Shown piece after piece: positions 1 to 11,040 of a DNA stretch of 64,000 bases (positions are counted from its first letter, which is position 1; each line of letters opens with the position of its first letter). The notes under the pieces are model-generated. The model did not search any database, was not told the DNA's origin, and saw nothing but the letters and a program-made list of their open reading frames with translations. The position numbers and the translations under genes were made by a program. The DNA lies in contig CACVBU010001149.1 in the NCBI GenBank assembly GCA_902728285.1, positions 476,244 through 540,243 on the forward strand, given 5' to 3'. Source of the stretch: Clytia hemisphaerica. Its lineage: Eukaryota; Cnidaria; Hydrozoa; Leptothecata; Clytiidae.

Positions 1-27
1 AGCTGGCCAATCAGGCCGAACCTGCAT

Positions 28-127
28 TGCAGGGAAAAATGTCCCTGCAGGTGAGTTACCTGCACCAAGCGTTAAACCAGCAGCAAAAATATCATAAACT
101 AGACTGTGAAAAAAGTTTAACGCTTGG
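28..127. repeat. Nested inverted repeats at the left edge
   Basis: A 13-bp perfect inverted repeat (65-77 and 115-127, reading ccaagcgttaaac and its complement) and a separate 8-bp stem (28-35 and 42-49) lie just upstream of the LINE fragment. They could be the end of a truncated mobile element, but the window edge prevents a decision. Confidence 0.4.
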
Positions 128-138
128 ATTCCCAGGCT

Positions 139-484
139 ACGCTAAAGTATTCAACAACTGAGGATGTAATAAACCTTGGCTGCTTACCAATGCAACAACA
201 GGTTGAATTCGAACTCTTAAAACTTGCCCACAAGTCGATTCATCTGGAGGATTTCCCATCATACCTAAAGGGCTTCCATCTGAGAGCTGCTGGTAGACTA
301 ACACGTAATGTTGAAGAGATTGATTCTAATTATGTATGTAATGTATCTGAAAAACTGTTTATTGGTAAGGCAAGTCGCCTTTTGAATTTGTGTAATAATT
401 AGAATTTGTAATAACAATAAAGAAGTGTCAGATGGAGGAGAAAACTTAGAAAAGCTTAAAAAGAGATTTTAGACTTACACTGTC
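139..484 (+). mobile_element. LINE reverse-transcriptase tail, copy A
   Basis: An open frame (124-402) reads into the conserved C-terminal part of CR1/Jockey-type reverse transcriptases: a GCLPMQQQVEFELLKLAHKS motif matching the usual LxWLPVxxRIxFKxLxLxxK pattern, followed by PSYL. Positions 139-484 repeat at 5057-5402 with almost no differences. Copy B has Trp where this copy has Cys in the LGWLP motif. The catalytic fingers and palm are missing, so this is a dead 3' fragment. The first residues of the frame are unrelated flanking DNA fused at position 139. Confidence 0.75.
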
Positions 485-1194
485 TTTTTATTAAAAGGGA
501 AAGTGCGGAAAAGTATTTTAGTAGAGACAAAGAAAAATTTCTCAAATTCTTGAATTCTTTTGTGTGTTCTAGCATTGAACACATAAAAGTAGTTGATGAA
601 GCATTTGAAAGTGCAAATCTAACGATTTAAACAAATATAAAACAAGACGATGAAGTTTCACATCTCTTGGGAGTCATTAATGCAAAATTGGATAAAGGAA
701 TTGATTGATATGTCTGTTTGTCAATCTTGATCTGAGTGACACACTCCTTCAGAGAGTTTGAAAAAGAAATATTCAAAATAATCCACAATTTTAAAGTTTT
801 GGGATTACAATTCAAGGTTTATTTATTAGACATAGCTACTCCTGTAATGTTGAGAATGTTTTCCAAAGTCGGACAGCTCGTTAAAGAATGGAACGTCTTT
901 TGTGAATTTATAAAGGAATTGCATGCTTTTTAAAACAAATGCATCCAACCCTCGAGACAAAGACAGCTCCGTCATTTGGTCTCCTTTTTTCACAAGCCCT
1001 GGTAATATCATCTTTCCAATATTTTAATTTTTTTCATTACTTTTTCGACGATTTTTTCCATCATTTCTATATTGATTTTCCCTGTTTCTCTGTCTCTCCC
1101 ATCAGCGTTTCCTCCTTTAATTGAGTGTATCATTTGATTTCCCATCACATTCAAATTGAGTTCCTGTTGAGATGCCTGCCCTTAAGAAAAAATC
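485..1194. other. Intergenic, no supported gene
   Basis: AT-rich sequence with only short open frames on both strands. Weak reading frames around 736-933 contain no family motif. Nothing here can be supported as a gene. Confidence 0.5.
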
Positions 1195-1575
1195 GAGTAT
1201 GCATCAAGTATGAACAAGTATGCATCAAGTATGAACAAGTATGATTCAAGTATGAGTAAATTTGCATACTTGAAGGCAAGTCTGCAAGCGAAATATGCAT
1301 ACTTAAAATCAAGTATGACAAGAAGTCTGCATATCTTTCAAGTATGCAAGGAAACATTCATACTTGAGATAAGTATGCACATATATAAATTGAGTATGAC
1401 TAAAAATCTGCATACTTGGAATAAGTCTGCATACTTGGAATAAGTCTGCATACTTGAAATATCTGCATACTTGAAATAAGTCTGCATACTCGAAATAAGT
1501 CTGCATACTCGAAATAAGTCTGCATACTTGAAATATCGGCATACTCGAAGTAAGTCTGCATACTTGAAATAAGGG
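1195..1575. repeat. Minisatellite with a polarity switch
   Basis: Many copies of the 8-mer caagtatg and its complement catacttg. In the left part (1195-1260) the motif reads caagtatg every 12-14 bases. In the right part (about 1415-1575) it reads catacttg or catactcg in a 20-bp unit of the form aataagtctgcatacttgaa. The two halves are therefore in opposite orientation and could pair into a long imperfect hairpin. Open frames across this stretch are by-products of the repeat. Confidence 0.85.
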
Positions 1576-2472
1576 TCTTTACTAAAAACTGTCTGCAGAC
1601 TAAAATTAGAATTTTTTCCATAGAAGCCATTTTGTGAAATTTTTAGTAAGAGTATTTCTTATACATTTTTGGAAAGTACATCCGTTTGGAGATCGAAATT
1701 AGCTATATTAGATGTTTCAATTTTCAGACAATGGCGTATTTTACAGATCAGAATGAAATATGAAAAATGTCCGAAATTCACCATAACACTAAAAACTGGA
1801 AAACTACCAGTGGTGCAAAGTTGAAATTTGGCAATAATGTTAAGATCATAAAATCACATCATTTTGCAAAATTTCATTTCAATACGTCATAGGGTGTGTA
1901 CTTTACAGACCAAAAACGAAATGTCCGTCTTGGTCTGTAAAATAGCCATTTTTCTGTCAAATCTTTCAATATTTCAAAAATAATCAACATCCACTAACTC
2001 TGGTCAAAGTTTGGCTAAATTTTATTCACTACATTAAAAGTTTATGGGCTGGTCTGTAATTTATAATTTCCCACCCTCTTTAGGCAATATATATTCATTT
2101 GAAACCTCCATTATATATATCATATACCATTATATTTTCTCACAGGGAGACTTTTCTAGCCAATAGAATTTAGCTAGACTTCACATATTGAAAATTTATT
2201 GAATGAAAAGTTTCTAAAGAATCCAAATTTTGATGTTTCCAAAATTTATTCAGACACTTTATTTTACAGACCAGATTCAAAAATGTCTGAAAATCATCTT
2301 AATTTCCAAAACTTGCAAGTTCTTGGTGCTAGAGCTTCAAAATTAGGACTATTTTGAATTCTGAACTTAAAAGGGGAGGCATGATATATAATCAAATCAT
2401 TATTTTTCTATTTAAATCACATCACTTTCATAGAATCCTCACACGAAAATTCAACTTGTGTGACATTTAAAT
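1576..2472. other. Non-coding stretch with a recurring acagacc / atgtccg motif
   Basis: No gene seen. A motif of the form tttacagacc followed by a-rich sequence and atgtcyg appears near 1740, 1902 and 2269. The complement ggtctgtaa appears near 1932 and 2052. A perfect 12-bp stem (1902-1913 with 1930-1941, loop 16 nt) is formed by one such pair. Confidence 0.5.
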
Positions 2473-2680
2473 AATTATTTGATCAAAAAAACTACTCCCA
2501 AGAAAATCCTTCAAAATCAAGTGATTTGGTTACACCAGATCAAACTGTTTGTGTCACACCTGACATCGAGACTGGTGCAGAGCCTGTAGCCCCTTCTACA
2601 GAAACACCCTCGTTCCTTGAAGATTTCAAAAATATCAATGTTGGACCTAAGGCTAACAAGAGTAATGAAACTACTGGTCT
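2473..2680 (+). pseudogene. Truncated open frame of unknown origin
   Basis: The frame is open from a stop before 2473 to the Helitron junction at 2681, with Pro/Thr/Glu-rich composition (for example VTPDIETGAEPVAPSTETP). It has no in-frame ATG near its start and reads into Helitron DNA that is non-coding in this frame. It may be an exon piece cut by the insertion. Positions 2487-2513 match 46468-46494 of the complete Helitron (one mismatch), in the orientation opposite to the neighbouring fragment. No known domain. Confidence 0.3.
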
Positions 2681-3352
2681 GCGTTCCGCATCCTTTGGCA
2701 AGATCTGCGTACGCGGGACGTAAATTTGTATATGTTCAAGAAATGCTACCGATTTGGTTCACGAAAAAAACCCGAGCAAAGTAGACTTTTCATTATCTTA
2801 TAAAATAAAAGTTATATCGAGTTTGACTATCCAATCAAGTGCGACTTTTTGTGATGTAAATTGTTTCATTTTTTCCCGCCGGTCCAAATTAGCGAGATTA
2901 TGTGAGATCCAACCCTCCAGTTTGTAATTTCACAAACAAATCACAATTTTGAATGTTGAAAAGTATTTCAAGAAGAAAAGTGTATGCAGAAGTGTAAAAA
3001 AGTGTATGCAGAAGTGTAATCATTTGAACATTACAAGATTTAGATAAGTATTATTATTTTCGTCTCAAAGATATATACATATAATTTTGAAATGTTTATC
3101 CCCAGCCTTAATGTTGATAATATTAGAAACTTAATTGGGAGTACCAGAAGAACTCTTGTTGGGAATTTTAGAAAACTTCCAAGAACAGTCTGGCCCAGGT
3201 ATAGTTGTGTTCCCCAGATTTTAAGAACTGCCCGTAGCCATGGCTTAAATGTTTTTTGTGTGAGTGAAACCCCCGGAGATGGTAATTGCTTTTATCACAC
3301 CATTGTAGAACAACTTAACGATCGTACAGATTTTGGTGATGTTTCAGCCTTA
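2681..3352 (+). mobile_element. Helitron 5' fragment with truncated OTU-domain ORF
   Basis: This segment is a close match, in reverse complement, to the 5' end of the Helitron at 39518-47337 (its positions 46.63-47.30 kb). It includes the leader and the first 87 codons of the large protein. The open frame 3092-3496 starts MFIPSLNVDN and keeps the OTU catalytic motif GDGNCFYH, then switches at 3352 to about 47 unrelated residues before a stop. Compared with the full element it carries an extra tandem copy of about 20 bp near 3001-3020 and a Leu-to-Phe and an Ala-to-Thr change. The left boundary falls exactly in one arm of the hairpin mapped at 47291-47320. Confidence 0.85.
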
Positions 3353-3757
3353 TCCCGCAAACCTAGTGCCCTCTGCTCCCCGGGAATTTATAATGAATTT
3401 ACAAAGAAAAATGTTATCCACGGTGAAATTATAAAAGGTACCGGGTCACTGAAACAGGCGTGCATTCTTTGCTTTTTTCTAAGAACAATTGATTGAGTGT
3501 ATAAATACAGTAATGCAGAAATGGCATCTGTTCGACTCGAGAAGTGTCACTCTTATTAAATATTTGACATCTAGTCCTTTCGATACGGAAAGGCAAATAT
3601 ATTTTTGACATCTTTTTACTTAAGGAAAGAAATTTTAGTGTATTGCTTGGAAATTTTCCAATAAAGTGCAGCCAGAACATTCTTTTGGGAAAGTCGTTAA
3701 AAATACTCTCGGTAAAGCAGACTGTAACCATCAAAACGACAAATAATGCTATACTAT
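3353..3757. other. Unassigned DNA between Helitron fragment and MITE
   Basis: Frames of about 50-100 codons occur on both strands, including a minus-strand frame 3429-3734, but none carries recognisable motifs. I see no supported gene. Confidence 0.4.
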
Positions 3758-4021
3758 GGGGGGGTTTGTACTTTTACGGTGTGACGGGATTGGCCCTCTT
3801 TTAGTACGGTATTACGGGATTTGACGAGAAAAAAAAACGGGAAAACGGTATTTTAAAATCAGACGGTGACGGTATTTGGCCTTATTTTTTGTCATTATGC
3901 CGGTATTTGAACCTGTACAAACCGGTGTGACGGTGTTATTACCTTTTTCAATTTTCGGGATTCCGGGATTCAACTAAAATTTTGACGGGAAAACGGTATT
4001 TCGAACCACTACAAACCCCCC
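3758..4021. mobile_element. MITE with ggggggtttgta terminal repeats
   Basis: The segment begins ggggggg-tttgta (3758-3770) and ends with its complement tacaaacccccc (4010-4021), giving a 12-bp terminal inverted repeat. Inside, the motifs acggtatt and gacgggat recur several times. It is 264 bp with no coding capacity. The flanks share tgctata-type sequence, so the target duplication is unclear. The superfamily is not known. Confidence 0.6.
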
Positions 4022-4381
4022 TACTGTATGCTATATACTATCAACTGAAACACACTCTGTAACACTTAGGGTATTCTTGCGGAGAAAAATTGTCCTCGCT
4101 TACTTAAAAAAAAAAGTGAAAAAGTTGAAAAGAAAAGAAAAAGAAAAAGGAGAAGTAAAGAAGAAAGATATTAGAAATGACATGTGTCATTCATACAACC
4201 TAGCAACGCTTAACATATCAAGCAAAAACATCTGCTGCTCTTTCAAGTAATGCTTTTATTTGTATGCGAATATACGTTTATTGAAAAAAAGTTTTCTCTT
4301 GTCTTTATTCATCACTATTGATGAATCATACCGTACATGATTTTCTATCCTGGTGAGATATGAGCAAATTTATTCTAACTT
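4022..4381. other. Non-coding, purine-rich tract
   Basis: Contains a purine-rich run (about 4109-4170, mostly aaaag repeats). No gene or structured repeat seen otherwise. Confidence 0.4.
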
Positions 4382-4744
4382 TCATCTCCCGACAATAGCG
4401 AGTTTTATATCGAATAAATTTCCCCAAGAATCCTCTATCAAACTATTCATCGTCGTCTTGATGTCAGCCAGCCCAAAACTTAAGGTTGTCAATTGATAAG
4501 CTGATTTTAGAAGGAAGAGTTTTTCCTTTGATAAATTGTTATCTTTATCCTTATGGAAAAGCAAGGATAGAAATGACGTCAGGTGTATCATACATTCATT
4601 ATAAATTTCTGCAACAAACATCAACTTCAAGTTAGCATTATCAGGTATATTGTCTAGAAAATCTTTTTCTTCTAGCTTTGTTGCTCTACAGGTCATATTT
4701 CCACGCATAACAAAGAGTCTTTCAATGGAAAAATCATGTTTCAA
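4382..4744 (-). CDS. Hypothetical 120-aa open frame
   Basis: An ATG-initiated frame of 120 codons on the minus strand, Leu/Asp/Lys-rich and predicted mainly helical, with no signal peptide, membrane span or zinc motif. No family is recognised. It lies between a MITE and a LINE fragment, with no splice-linked partner visible. Its length is somewhat above chance for this AT content, but it may still be random or a TE remnant. Confidence 0.25.
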   Translation of the reverse strand: MKHDFSIERLFVMRGNMTCRATKLEEKDFLDNIPDNANLKLMFVAEIYNECMIHLTSFLSLLFHKDKDNNLSKEKLFLLKSAYQLTTLSFGLADIKTTMNSLIEDSWGNLFDIKLAIVGR

Positions 4745-4954
4745 AAATTACGTCTAATCGAAGTCAAAGTATTCCGAAAACAAAGGGAAAAGGGAGACTA
4801 AATAACGCACTCATTGTGCTCAGAGGAGCTTTAGTGACTTTTAAGGCAATTTCGCCACTTTGCAAAGATATTTTATCATTGTCATTTTGCAATTGACAAA
4901 GGAGAACTTGGTCATTTCTCCTGAAAGGAGCTCTATCTCATCACCGAATCACTA

Positions 4955-5402
4955 TTGTTACCGAGGATCAACTATTGTTGCTCGTTATTCTGGAACCTTC
5001 CGCAATATCAATTCAAAAAACTTGATAAGCTTCTATGTCGAATCGCATCCTTTGTAACGCTAAAGTATTCAACAACTGAGGATGTAATAAACCTTGGCTG
5101 GTTACCAATGCAACAACAGGTTGAATTCGAACTCTTAAAACTTGCCCACAAGTCGATTCATCTGGAGGATTTCCCATCATACCTAAAGGGCTTCCATCTG
5201 AGAGCTGCTGGTAGACTAACACGTAATGTTGAAGAGATTGATTCTAATTATGTATGTAATGTATCTGAAAAACTGTTTATTGGTAAGGCAAGTCGCCTTT
5301 TGAATTTGTGTAATAATTAGAATTTGTAATAACAATAAAGAAGTGTCAGATGGAGGAGAAAACTTAGAAAAGCTTAAAAAGAGATTTTAGACTTACACTG
5401 TC
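4955..5402 (+). mobile_element. LINE reverse-transcriptase tail, copy B
   Basis: The frame 4955-5320 encodes PRINYCCSLFWNLPQYQFKKL, the usual SRLDYCNSLLxGLPxxxxxKL motif of CR1/Jockey-like reverse transcriptases. It continues into LGWLPMQQQVEFELLKLAHK and PSYLKGF. This is the C-terminal palm/thumb region only. Related sequence continues upstream to about 4760 in shifted frames, so the copy is decayed. Positions 5057-5402 match copy A at 139-484, offset 4918. Confidence 0.8.
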
Positions 5403-5462
5403 AAATAGACTTCCTAAAAACGTAAAGTACTTTCGCGAATTGGCAATTTTTGCCAAAATTTG

Positions 5463-6213
5463 AAAGTTGTCTTTGGATATATTTCGTTCAAATTGTTCTC
5501 AAAAATAGTTAGCAGATAAGATTCTTGGAAATTCTTTTCAAAAATTACACCCATCCACGAGATTTTACCCCGTTAAAGTGACGTTTCATTTTGGAAATTT
5601 TTTCTTTTCTTAGATCGTGAAGAAACCTTAACTGAAGCAGCAATGTTTTGGAATAAAAGAAAGTCCTTGAACTTAGTTGATGACATTATGAAAAAGTATC
5701 GTAGGGTAACAAATCTTGTTTTAAGAATGTACAGCTAATGCAAAATAAAATGAATTTGAGTTACCTCTTCTTACCACGATCTATACCAATCAAATAATCG
5801 CTTTAATGATGAGAAATGTTTATATATCTTTAGGTCGAGAAAGATGTGCTAAAGTATGAAGAGCTGAAGACAAATCAGCTGAGAGAAATGGATTTAACAG
5901 ATATTGACGTTGATTACGATTCTATTCATAACACAATGAAGGACCTAGCTACTGGAGGTAAGACATCAATGTAATATTAAAGAAATACTAGGTGGTTCTC
6001 AATTTAAATGGTTCAAGAAGAATCCTTTCGCTGTTCAACGCATATAGACCCCCCCCCTGAAAAAAGATGATAAAGGGACCACACTAGATTATTAGGATGA
6101 AAATGTTGAACAAAGGATGAAAATGTTGAACTATTGCCCCTTGGAAGATCAAAATTTGGTCAAATTAGTCCCAATAAGGTACATTTTTTTTCAAATCTTT
6201 ATGGCCTATTTTT
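5463..6213 (+). repeat. Duplicated exon block P, copy 1
   Basis: Near-identical to 15716-16467 (offset 10253 over the exons). It contains two well-formed exons. Exon 5614-5705 follows a tttcttttcttag acceptor and ends at a gtaac donor, coding REETLTEAAMFWNKRKSLNL and on. Exon 5834-5957 lies between tatctttag and gtaag and codes VEKDVLKYEELKTNQLREMD and on, ending in phase 1. Phases match each other. In copy 2 the next acceptor lies in block Q. Here block Q does not follow, so this is a partial gene copy. The family is not recognised. Confidence 0.7.
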
Positions 6214-8094
6214 GGTCAGCCCAGGTGACCCTTCAAATCTGTTCCGCGATTTTTTTCCCGCTCGTCGTTAAGACTCCTCAGTTTAATTCCGATTTTCCCG
6301 ATTTGACTTAGAAAATCCGAAACAAGAATGTGTATGCGCCGAGCTGCGCTATAATTATTACATCAGCCGTTATCTCCCTTATATTGCGCCACCTCTTCCG
6401 AAGCGTACTGTGAGCAATTTTATGAAATGTTAAAGCAGCTTCGCACTAGTAGCTGGCTAAGTGGTTTCATGTTTGACCCAATTGATCCTGATTACCCAAG
6501 ATGCACCGCGACCCTGAAATAGCCTATGGAGAAGAAGCAAGAAGATCTCGATCAGTCTCAACTTTCTTTCATCATCTTCTTGAGGTGAGAGTACTTGATT
6601 TATTTCAAAGTTTATTATTGATTCCTTGTCAAAGTTATTTTCAAAAAAGATAGCAGCAAGTGTACACTGGTACATCTACCTCACTTGCAAGTTATCCATT
6701 TGCATATAAGAATTTTTTCCTATGAATCGAAATTTTACAAAATTTATCAAAAATGAACATTCAAATCTATTGACAAAATTAATGGACATAATGTATATAT
6801 GAGTGAATTTGGTGTTGATATGAAAATGTTGGTAATTTGTTTATTGTTTATTGTTGTTTTAGTATCTGGTGTTACATGTTTGTAGTCTATAGCAGCTTTG
6901 CATCGTTTGAGATTGGTATACCGTCACGTTCCTGTATTTGATGTTGTTTGTTACAAACTCGGTCATTTTCCAAACCATCGGTAGACAACTGAATACTGTT
7001 AAGAGTTCATAAAACTGATAGGTAAGCTAAAGGTCTCTTTTTTGATCCATTTAAAACGTTAACGCTGACACTTCCACGTGCTTTTCTAGGTGTATTTTAC
7101 AAAATAATCTTTTTTGCAGTACACAATTAATCGTGAATGATCAAACTTTTAAAAAATGTAATGATTTTCTTTATTATTTAACTGTGTATGGGACTTTAAT
7201 ATCTTCATTGTTTTGTTGCAGGTATGCTATGCAGAGATCAATCAGTAACCAAATATCATGATTCTTTATGAACGACAAAAACATTGCTTTCCTGCTAACA
7301 CCATCCAATATTTTGAATGTGGACACTACAAAAATCGAAACAAGGTACTCCAAAATGACCTACATTAAAATTGATAATTTGATGAATGAGTATTATAGTC
7401 AAAAAAGGATCTCTTTAACTTTGTGTAGTCTTGGAGTTTCTTTTTTTTTCCACACTCAGAAATTGGTCATAACTTTCCACTAAAATTGGAACTCACCTAG
7501 GTTCGATAATAATACTTGTGTTCTTTCAAAATAATCACTCTAATTTTCTTCGCACTAGATTCCTAATCAAAAGATGCTATTTCATCACCGTTATTTCGTT
7601 GATTTTGTCGCCAAAACATTATTGTCGTCAGTGTGTTCGAATGTAATGGAAATCAAACCCAATCAAACGATGCTTGAAACTTGTATCAAAGTGACCAGAA
7701 TACGAGGTGTCTGTTGTTACATTAGCCCGATTTAGGACGATTCCTAGCCTTAGTTATTGCATAATCATGTGTTGTTCCCAATCCTGATCATTTGGCGTGA
7801 ATTCGTTGTCAATGTAATTAAAAAAGACATTGGTATTCATTAATTGCTTAACGATTGTTCATTCTGCCTTGATAATACTATGGAGTGTACTAATCTGTAA
7901 CTTGTATTTTGAAATCCATTAATGACTTTGAGTAGTATTTTAACTAAAAATTTGTATTACATTGAATTTGAAAATATTTTATATCCTATTAATCGTGAAA
8001 ACTATGAAATTTAACTATAAATAATGCACTTGTTGTTGCCTAAAATATCTCTCTCTCCTATCACCTTCTCTTTTGTGCTTTTGCCCGGGGATAA
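6214..8094. other. Long intergenic stretch
   Basis: AT-rich with no supported gene. A minus-strand frame at 6457-6675 and plus-strand frames at 6117-6311 and 7268-7483 show no motifs or supporting splice sites. I see nothing structured except short homopolymers. Confidence 0.5.
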
Positions 8095-8099
8095 CTAGA

Positions 8100-8280
8100 G
8101 TTGGAGAATGTCGGGTATGTGCGGACCAACCCTTAGAGAGACTGAATTTTGGCGAAAAAGTGACCCTTAAAGAAAAGACAGCAAAATGGATGAAAACTGA
8201 CCCTTAGAAAGACGATTTTCGAAAAATCTACCCTTTTAGAGATTTTGTGTTTTGTTTTTCGTAACCTTAGAGAGACATTG
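8100..8280 (+). repeat. Degenerate tandem repeat with acccttagagagac core
   Basis: The motif acccttagagagac or a variant recurs five times at roughly 35-50-base spacing, separated by a-rich sequence. It is an irregular minisatellite with no coding potential. Confidence 0.6.
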
Positions 8281-9076
8281 GAATGTCTATGTAGTCCGGG
8301 GATCTCAAACAGTTGTTAGATAGAAAAAACTTTTCTAAATCTCTGAGGTGTCTTTGCTGATAAAAACGGGATGAGGGATCCTAATTAAAAACCAATCCCA
8401 TCTCAATTCCCGCCTCAGCCATATGAGCAGCCCCTAAGTCCGGGTGGTGGGTTAATTGACACCCGATGTAGAAATTTTCTTCCGACACGCTTAAAGCTCA
8501 GACAGTCCAGACCATTTTCAACATCTGGGAGGTTTGCATTACGGAAGTTCGTCTGACCGCGCAGCGAATTTCAAAGAAAATGCCCAGAACGATTTTCGGG
8601 GCTTGTCGGGTTCAACTGCCAACTTTTTAGGCTACCGCAAGAAGGGAAGTTGAGCCCACCGCCCTTAGAAATTTACTGTGAGCGGCCGCCAATACGCCAC
8701 TGGAAAAAGTGGTGGGCGGCGGGGAAAATATAACTGACTAGTTACGTAATTTTGTAAGCTATTGCATCATTCAGCTAATTATCTCCCAAATATTTTCCTG
8801 GAAAAATCGTACGATTAAGCTAGCTACTAAATAATCGGCCACTGATGAGTGACTCAAGTTGGGAGAAATTGGTATTTAATCAATAACCCTCGAGCCCACG
8901 GTGAAGTTATTAGATTTGAATTCTCCTAACTAAAAGTTTCTAGTACAATTCTCGGTTTTTATGAAGAAAATCGAAGCACGAGGAAGAAGCCATCCTTTTT
9001 CTACAAGTCAGCATCCCAACAAGTCAAGGTCTGCAGCTCCACTTAGCATATTTTGATATCTACAACAAATCTAAAG
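8281..9076. other. Upstream region of the RPA-like gene
   Basis: Locally more GC-rich (8400-8720) than its surroundings, with no supported open frame. It must hold the promoter and 5' leader of the gene that starts at 9077, but no clear TATA box or initiator could be assigned. Confidence 0.35.
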
Positions 9077-11040
9077 ATGTTTTCTCCAACTACACCAAGG
9101 AAAAGACCAAGATATAATAATAACAACAAAGTTCCAACCGGTATGCATGTAATCTTTCAAATATCATTCAAGCTTTTACATATAGACTATAGAGGGTAAA
9201 ATGACCAGGCAGGTTAACGAATGAGAATGTCCATTTTAACTCAAATCTCTTCCTCCTCCTTGGAAACATTTTCAGGTGGGGATTCGAAGGTTTTTAGAAA
9301 TTTAGATGGAATTTACTGAATACTGTAAGGTGAGCAGGGCTACTACATATGAAAAACTTACCATTTTTGGTCAGACAAAAAGCTATCTTCTTTCAGCACT
9401 TTTATCAAGGAAAACGAGTGTATTTTTAAGCAAATGTCTGGGAAAATTGTTCTGGGGAACTGCTGGGAACCCTGCATCAAGTAATCTCAGGTATGGGTGG
9501 TGAAAGTGACTTTATCTCAGGTGGGCTGAAGTGGAGGGGTGTTGAACACTATGGATAATTTTGTTTGACATCATATGACCGGCCATCCTATAAATACTAT
9601 TACCCCCGTTTTCCTTTGAAAGTAAATGTCATGGATGAAAGTGTGAATGCAGACAGATCTTAGATGTAAAAAATGTGTGGTTAAAAATAAAAGACAATTG
9701 TTTTTTGTTTTCTAATTATAGCCATAACTGGCTACACTTGATTGGGGTTACTCTCACGAGTAAGGGGTAACTTTCATCTAGTCCAAACAGGAGACTGTTC
9801 TGGTATGCGATTTTTGAATTCAGCTAGAATGTAAAGAAGTCATGTCATGACTTTCAGCTATTATAAATTGAGGATCAGAAAATATTATTGTCTGCAGGTA
9901 ATGAAAGTTACCCTTAATTCCATTTCTGAGATGTCCTTAAATTCAATCCTAACTGATTTTGTCTTCAGATTACTGATTACTGTACATGAAGCTAATGTCT
10001 TTCTCTTTTTTGTTATTTTAGAAACTGTTGATATGGTTGGGTATATCACTTGGGTTAATCCAAAAATTTCCAAATCTGAGAAATCCTCATTTTTTGACCT
10101 ATACCTTGGGCTAGAAGAATCAGAGGTCCGAATTGTATCATTCAATACCGACATTCATTCCCAGTTGATGAAACGGATGAAAAAAGGTATCATTTTTTTC
10201 AAACTTTCCAAGTCTAATGCAGACTGGATATACAGTGACACTCATCACTCGTCTTTTAATGATAAGGACCCGCCATTTGTATTTGTCAACCAATACAATG
10301 TTGTCAGCACGCCTTTGAAAGAAGCAATCGAGGAAAAGCCACTCTACTCGAGAGTATCAATGGATATCAAAGTCATCCAAATCAAGGATGAAGGAATATC
10401 GAAGGAGGGGTTGCCTTTTCAATCAGTTAGAATCATTGATAATTCCATTAAGGAACCTAGAATGTTAACTTTGTTTGACAAACTTGTTACCAAAGTAGCT
10501 GTACAGTCATCCTACACATTGTCATATGTCTCAATTCAATTATTTGGTGGTCAAAGAGTATTCAAAACGACTGAAAGATCAACCATAACTACCATGAAGA
10601 AAGACACAATCAAATGCCCAAAGCAAGATGCTGCTGAAGAATTGATTGGTACAGTCATTACTGTAAACTTGAAATCAGTTGAAGCCAAGCTCTGTTGCCC
10701 GCAGTGTGAAAACCCAGTGAATTCCTCTGGCGGAATTTCCATTTTCTGTCATTTCTGTTCTGAAGCGGTGTCCCGATCTAGATTGTTGAAAATGGGTGTA
10801 TTGCAATTCAAAGTTCTCGAGGACAATTGCAGACTCCCTCGAGCACTGGAGTGTTCCCACTTGAACATTGAGAAATTTTTGAATTTCTCATTATCTGACA
10901 CTGATAGATTTTTCTCGATGTTCATGGATTCCAAGCTTGTTATCAAGCACCTCAAAGGTGAGGTTATTTTATTAAAACACTTTGAAAAAGACCAAAATTC
11001 AACATCAGCTCCCACTGGTGGAAACTCTAAGAAAACTTAG
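9077..11040 (+). CDS. RPA-like OB-fold ssDNA-binding protein, two exons
   Basis: Predicted exons 9077-9140 and 10022-11040 encode 360 aa. Exon 1 starts MFSPTTPRKRPRYNNNNKVP and ends in phase 1 at a gtatgc donor. Exon 2 follows a polypyrimidine tract and ttttag, and the phases join exactly (a split Glu codon). After a basic, nuclear-localisation-like N-terminus, residues about 24-130 and 140-240 resemble two RPA1-type OB folds (the second with SYTLSYVSIQLFGGQRVFKT). A zinc ribbon follows at C247-x2-C250-x13-C264-x2-C267. The layout matches the RPA-70-like proteins often carried by or derived from Helitrons and other invertebrate elements; the expected role is ssDNA binding. An open frame continues upstream of exon 2 to 9847 but is intron read-through. 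No internal stop, so it may be functional. Confidence 0.7.

Noticed and set aside
1195-1575. CRISPR-like array
   Set aside because: Units are contiguous short repeats without unique spacers, in a eukaryotic context; it is a minisatellite.
3429-3734. Minus-strand 101-codon frame
   Set aside because: No motif, AT-rich composition, and overlap with the end of the Helitron fragment; probably chance.
9847-10021. N-terminal extension of the RPA-like protein
   Set aside because: The frame is open but hydrophobic and unlike the family. The t-rich ttttag acceptor at 10021 and matching phase of the exon at 9077-9140 show it is intron.
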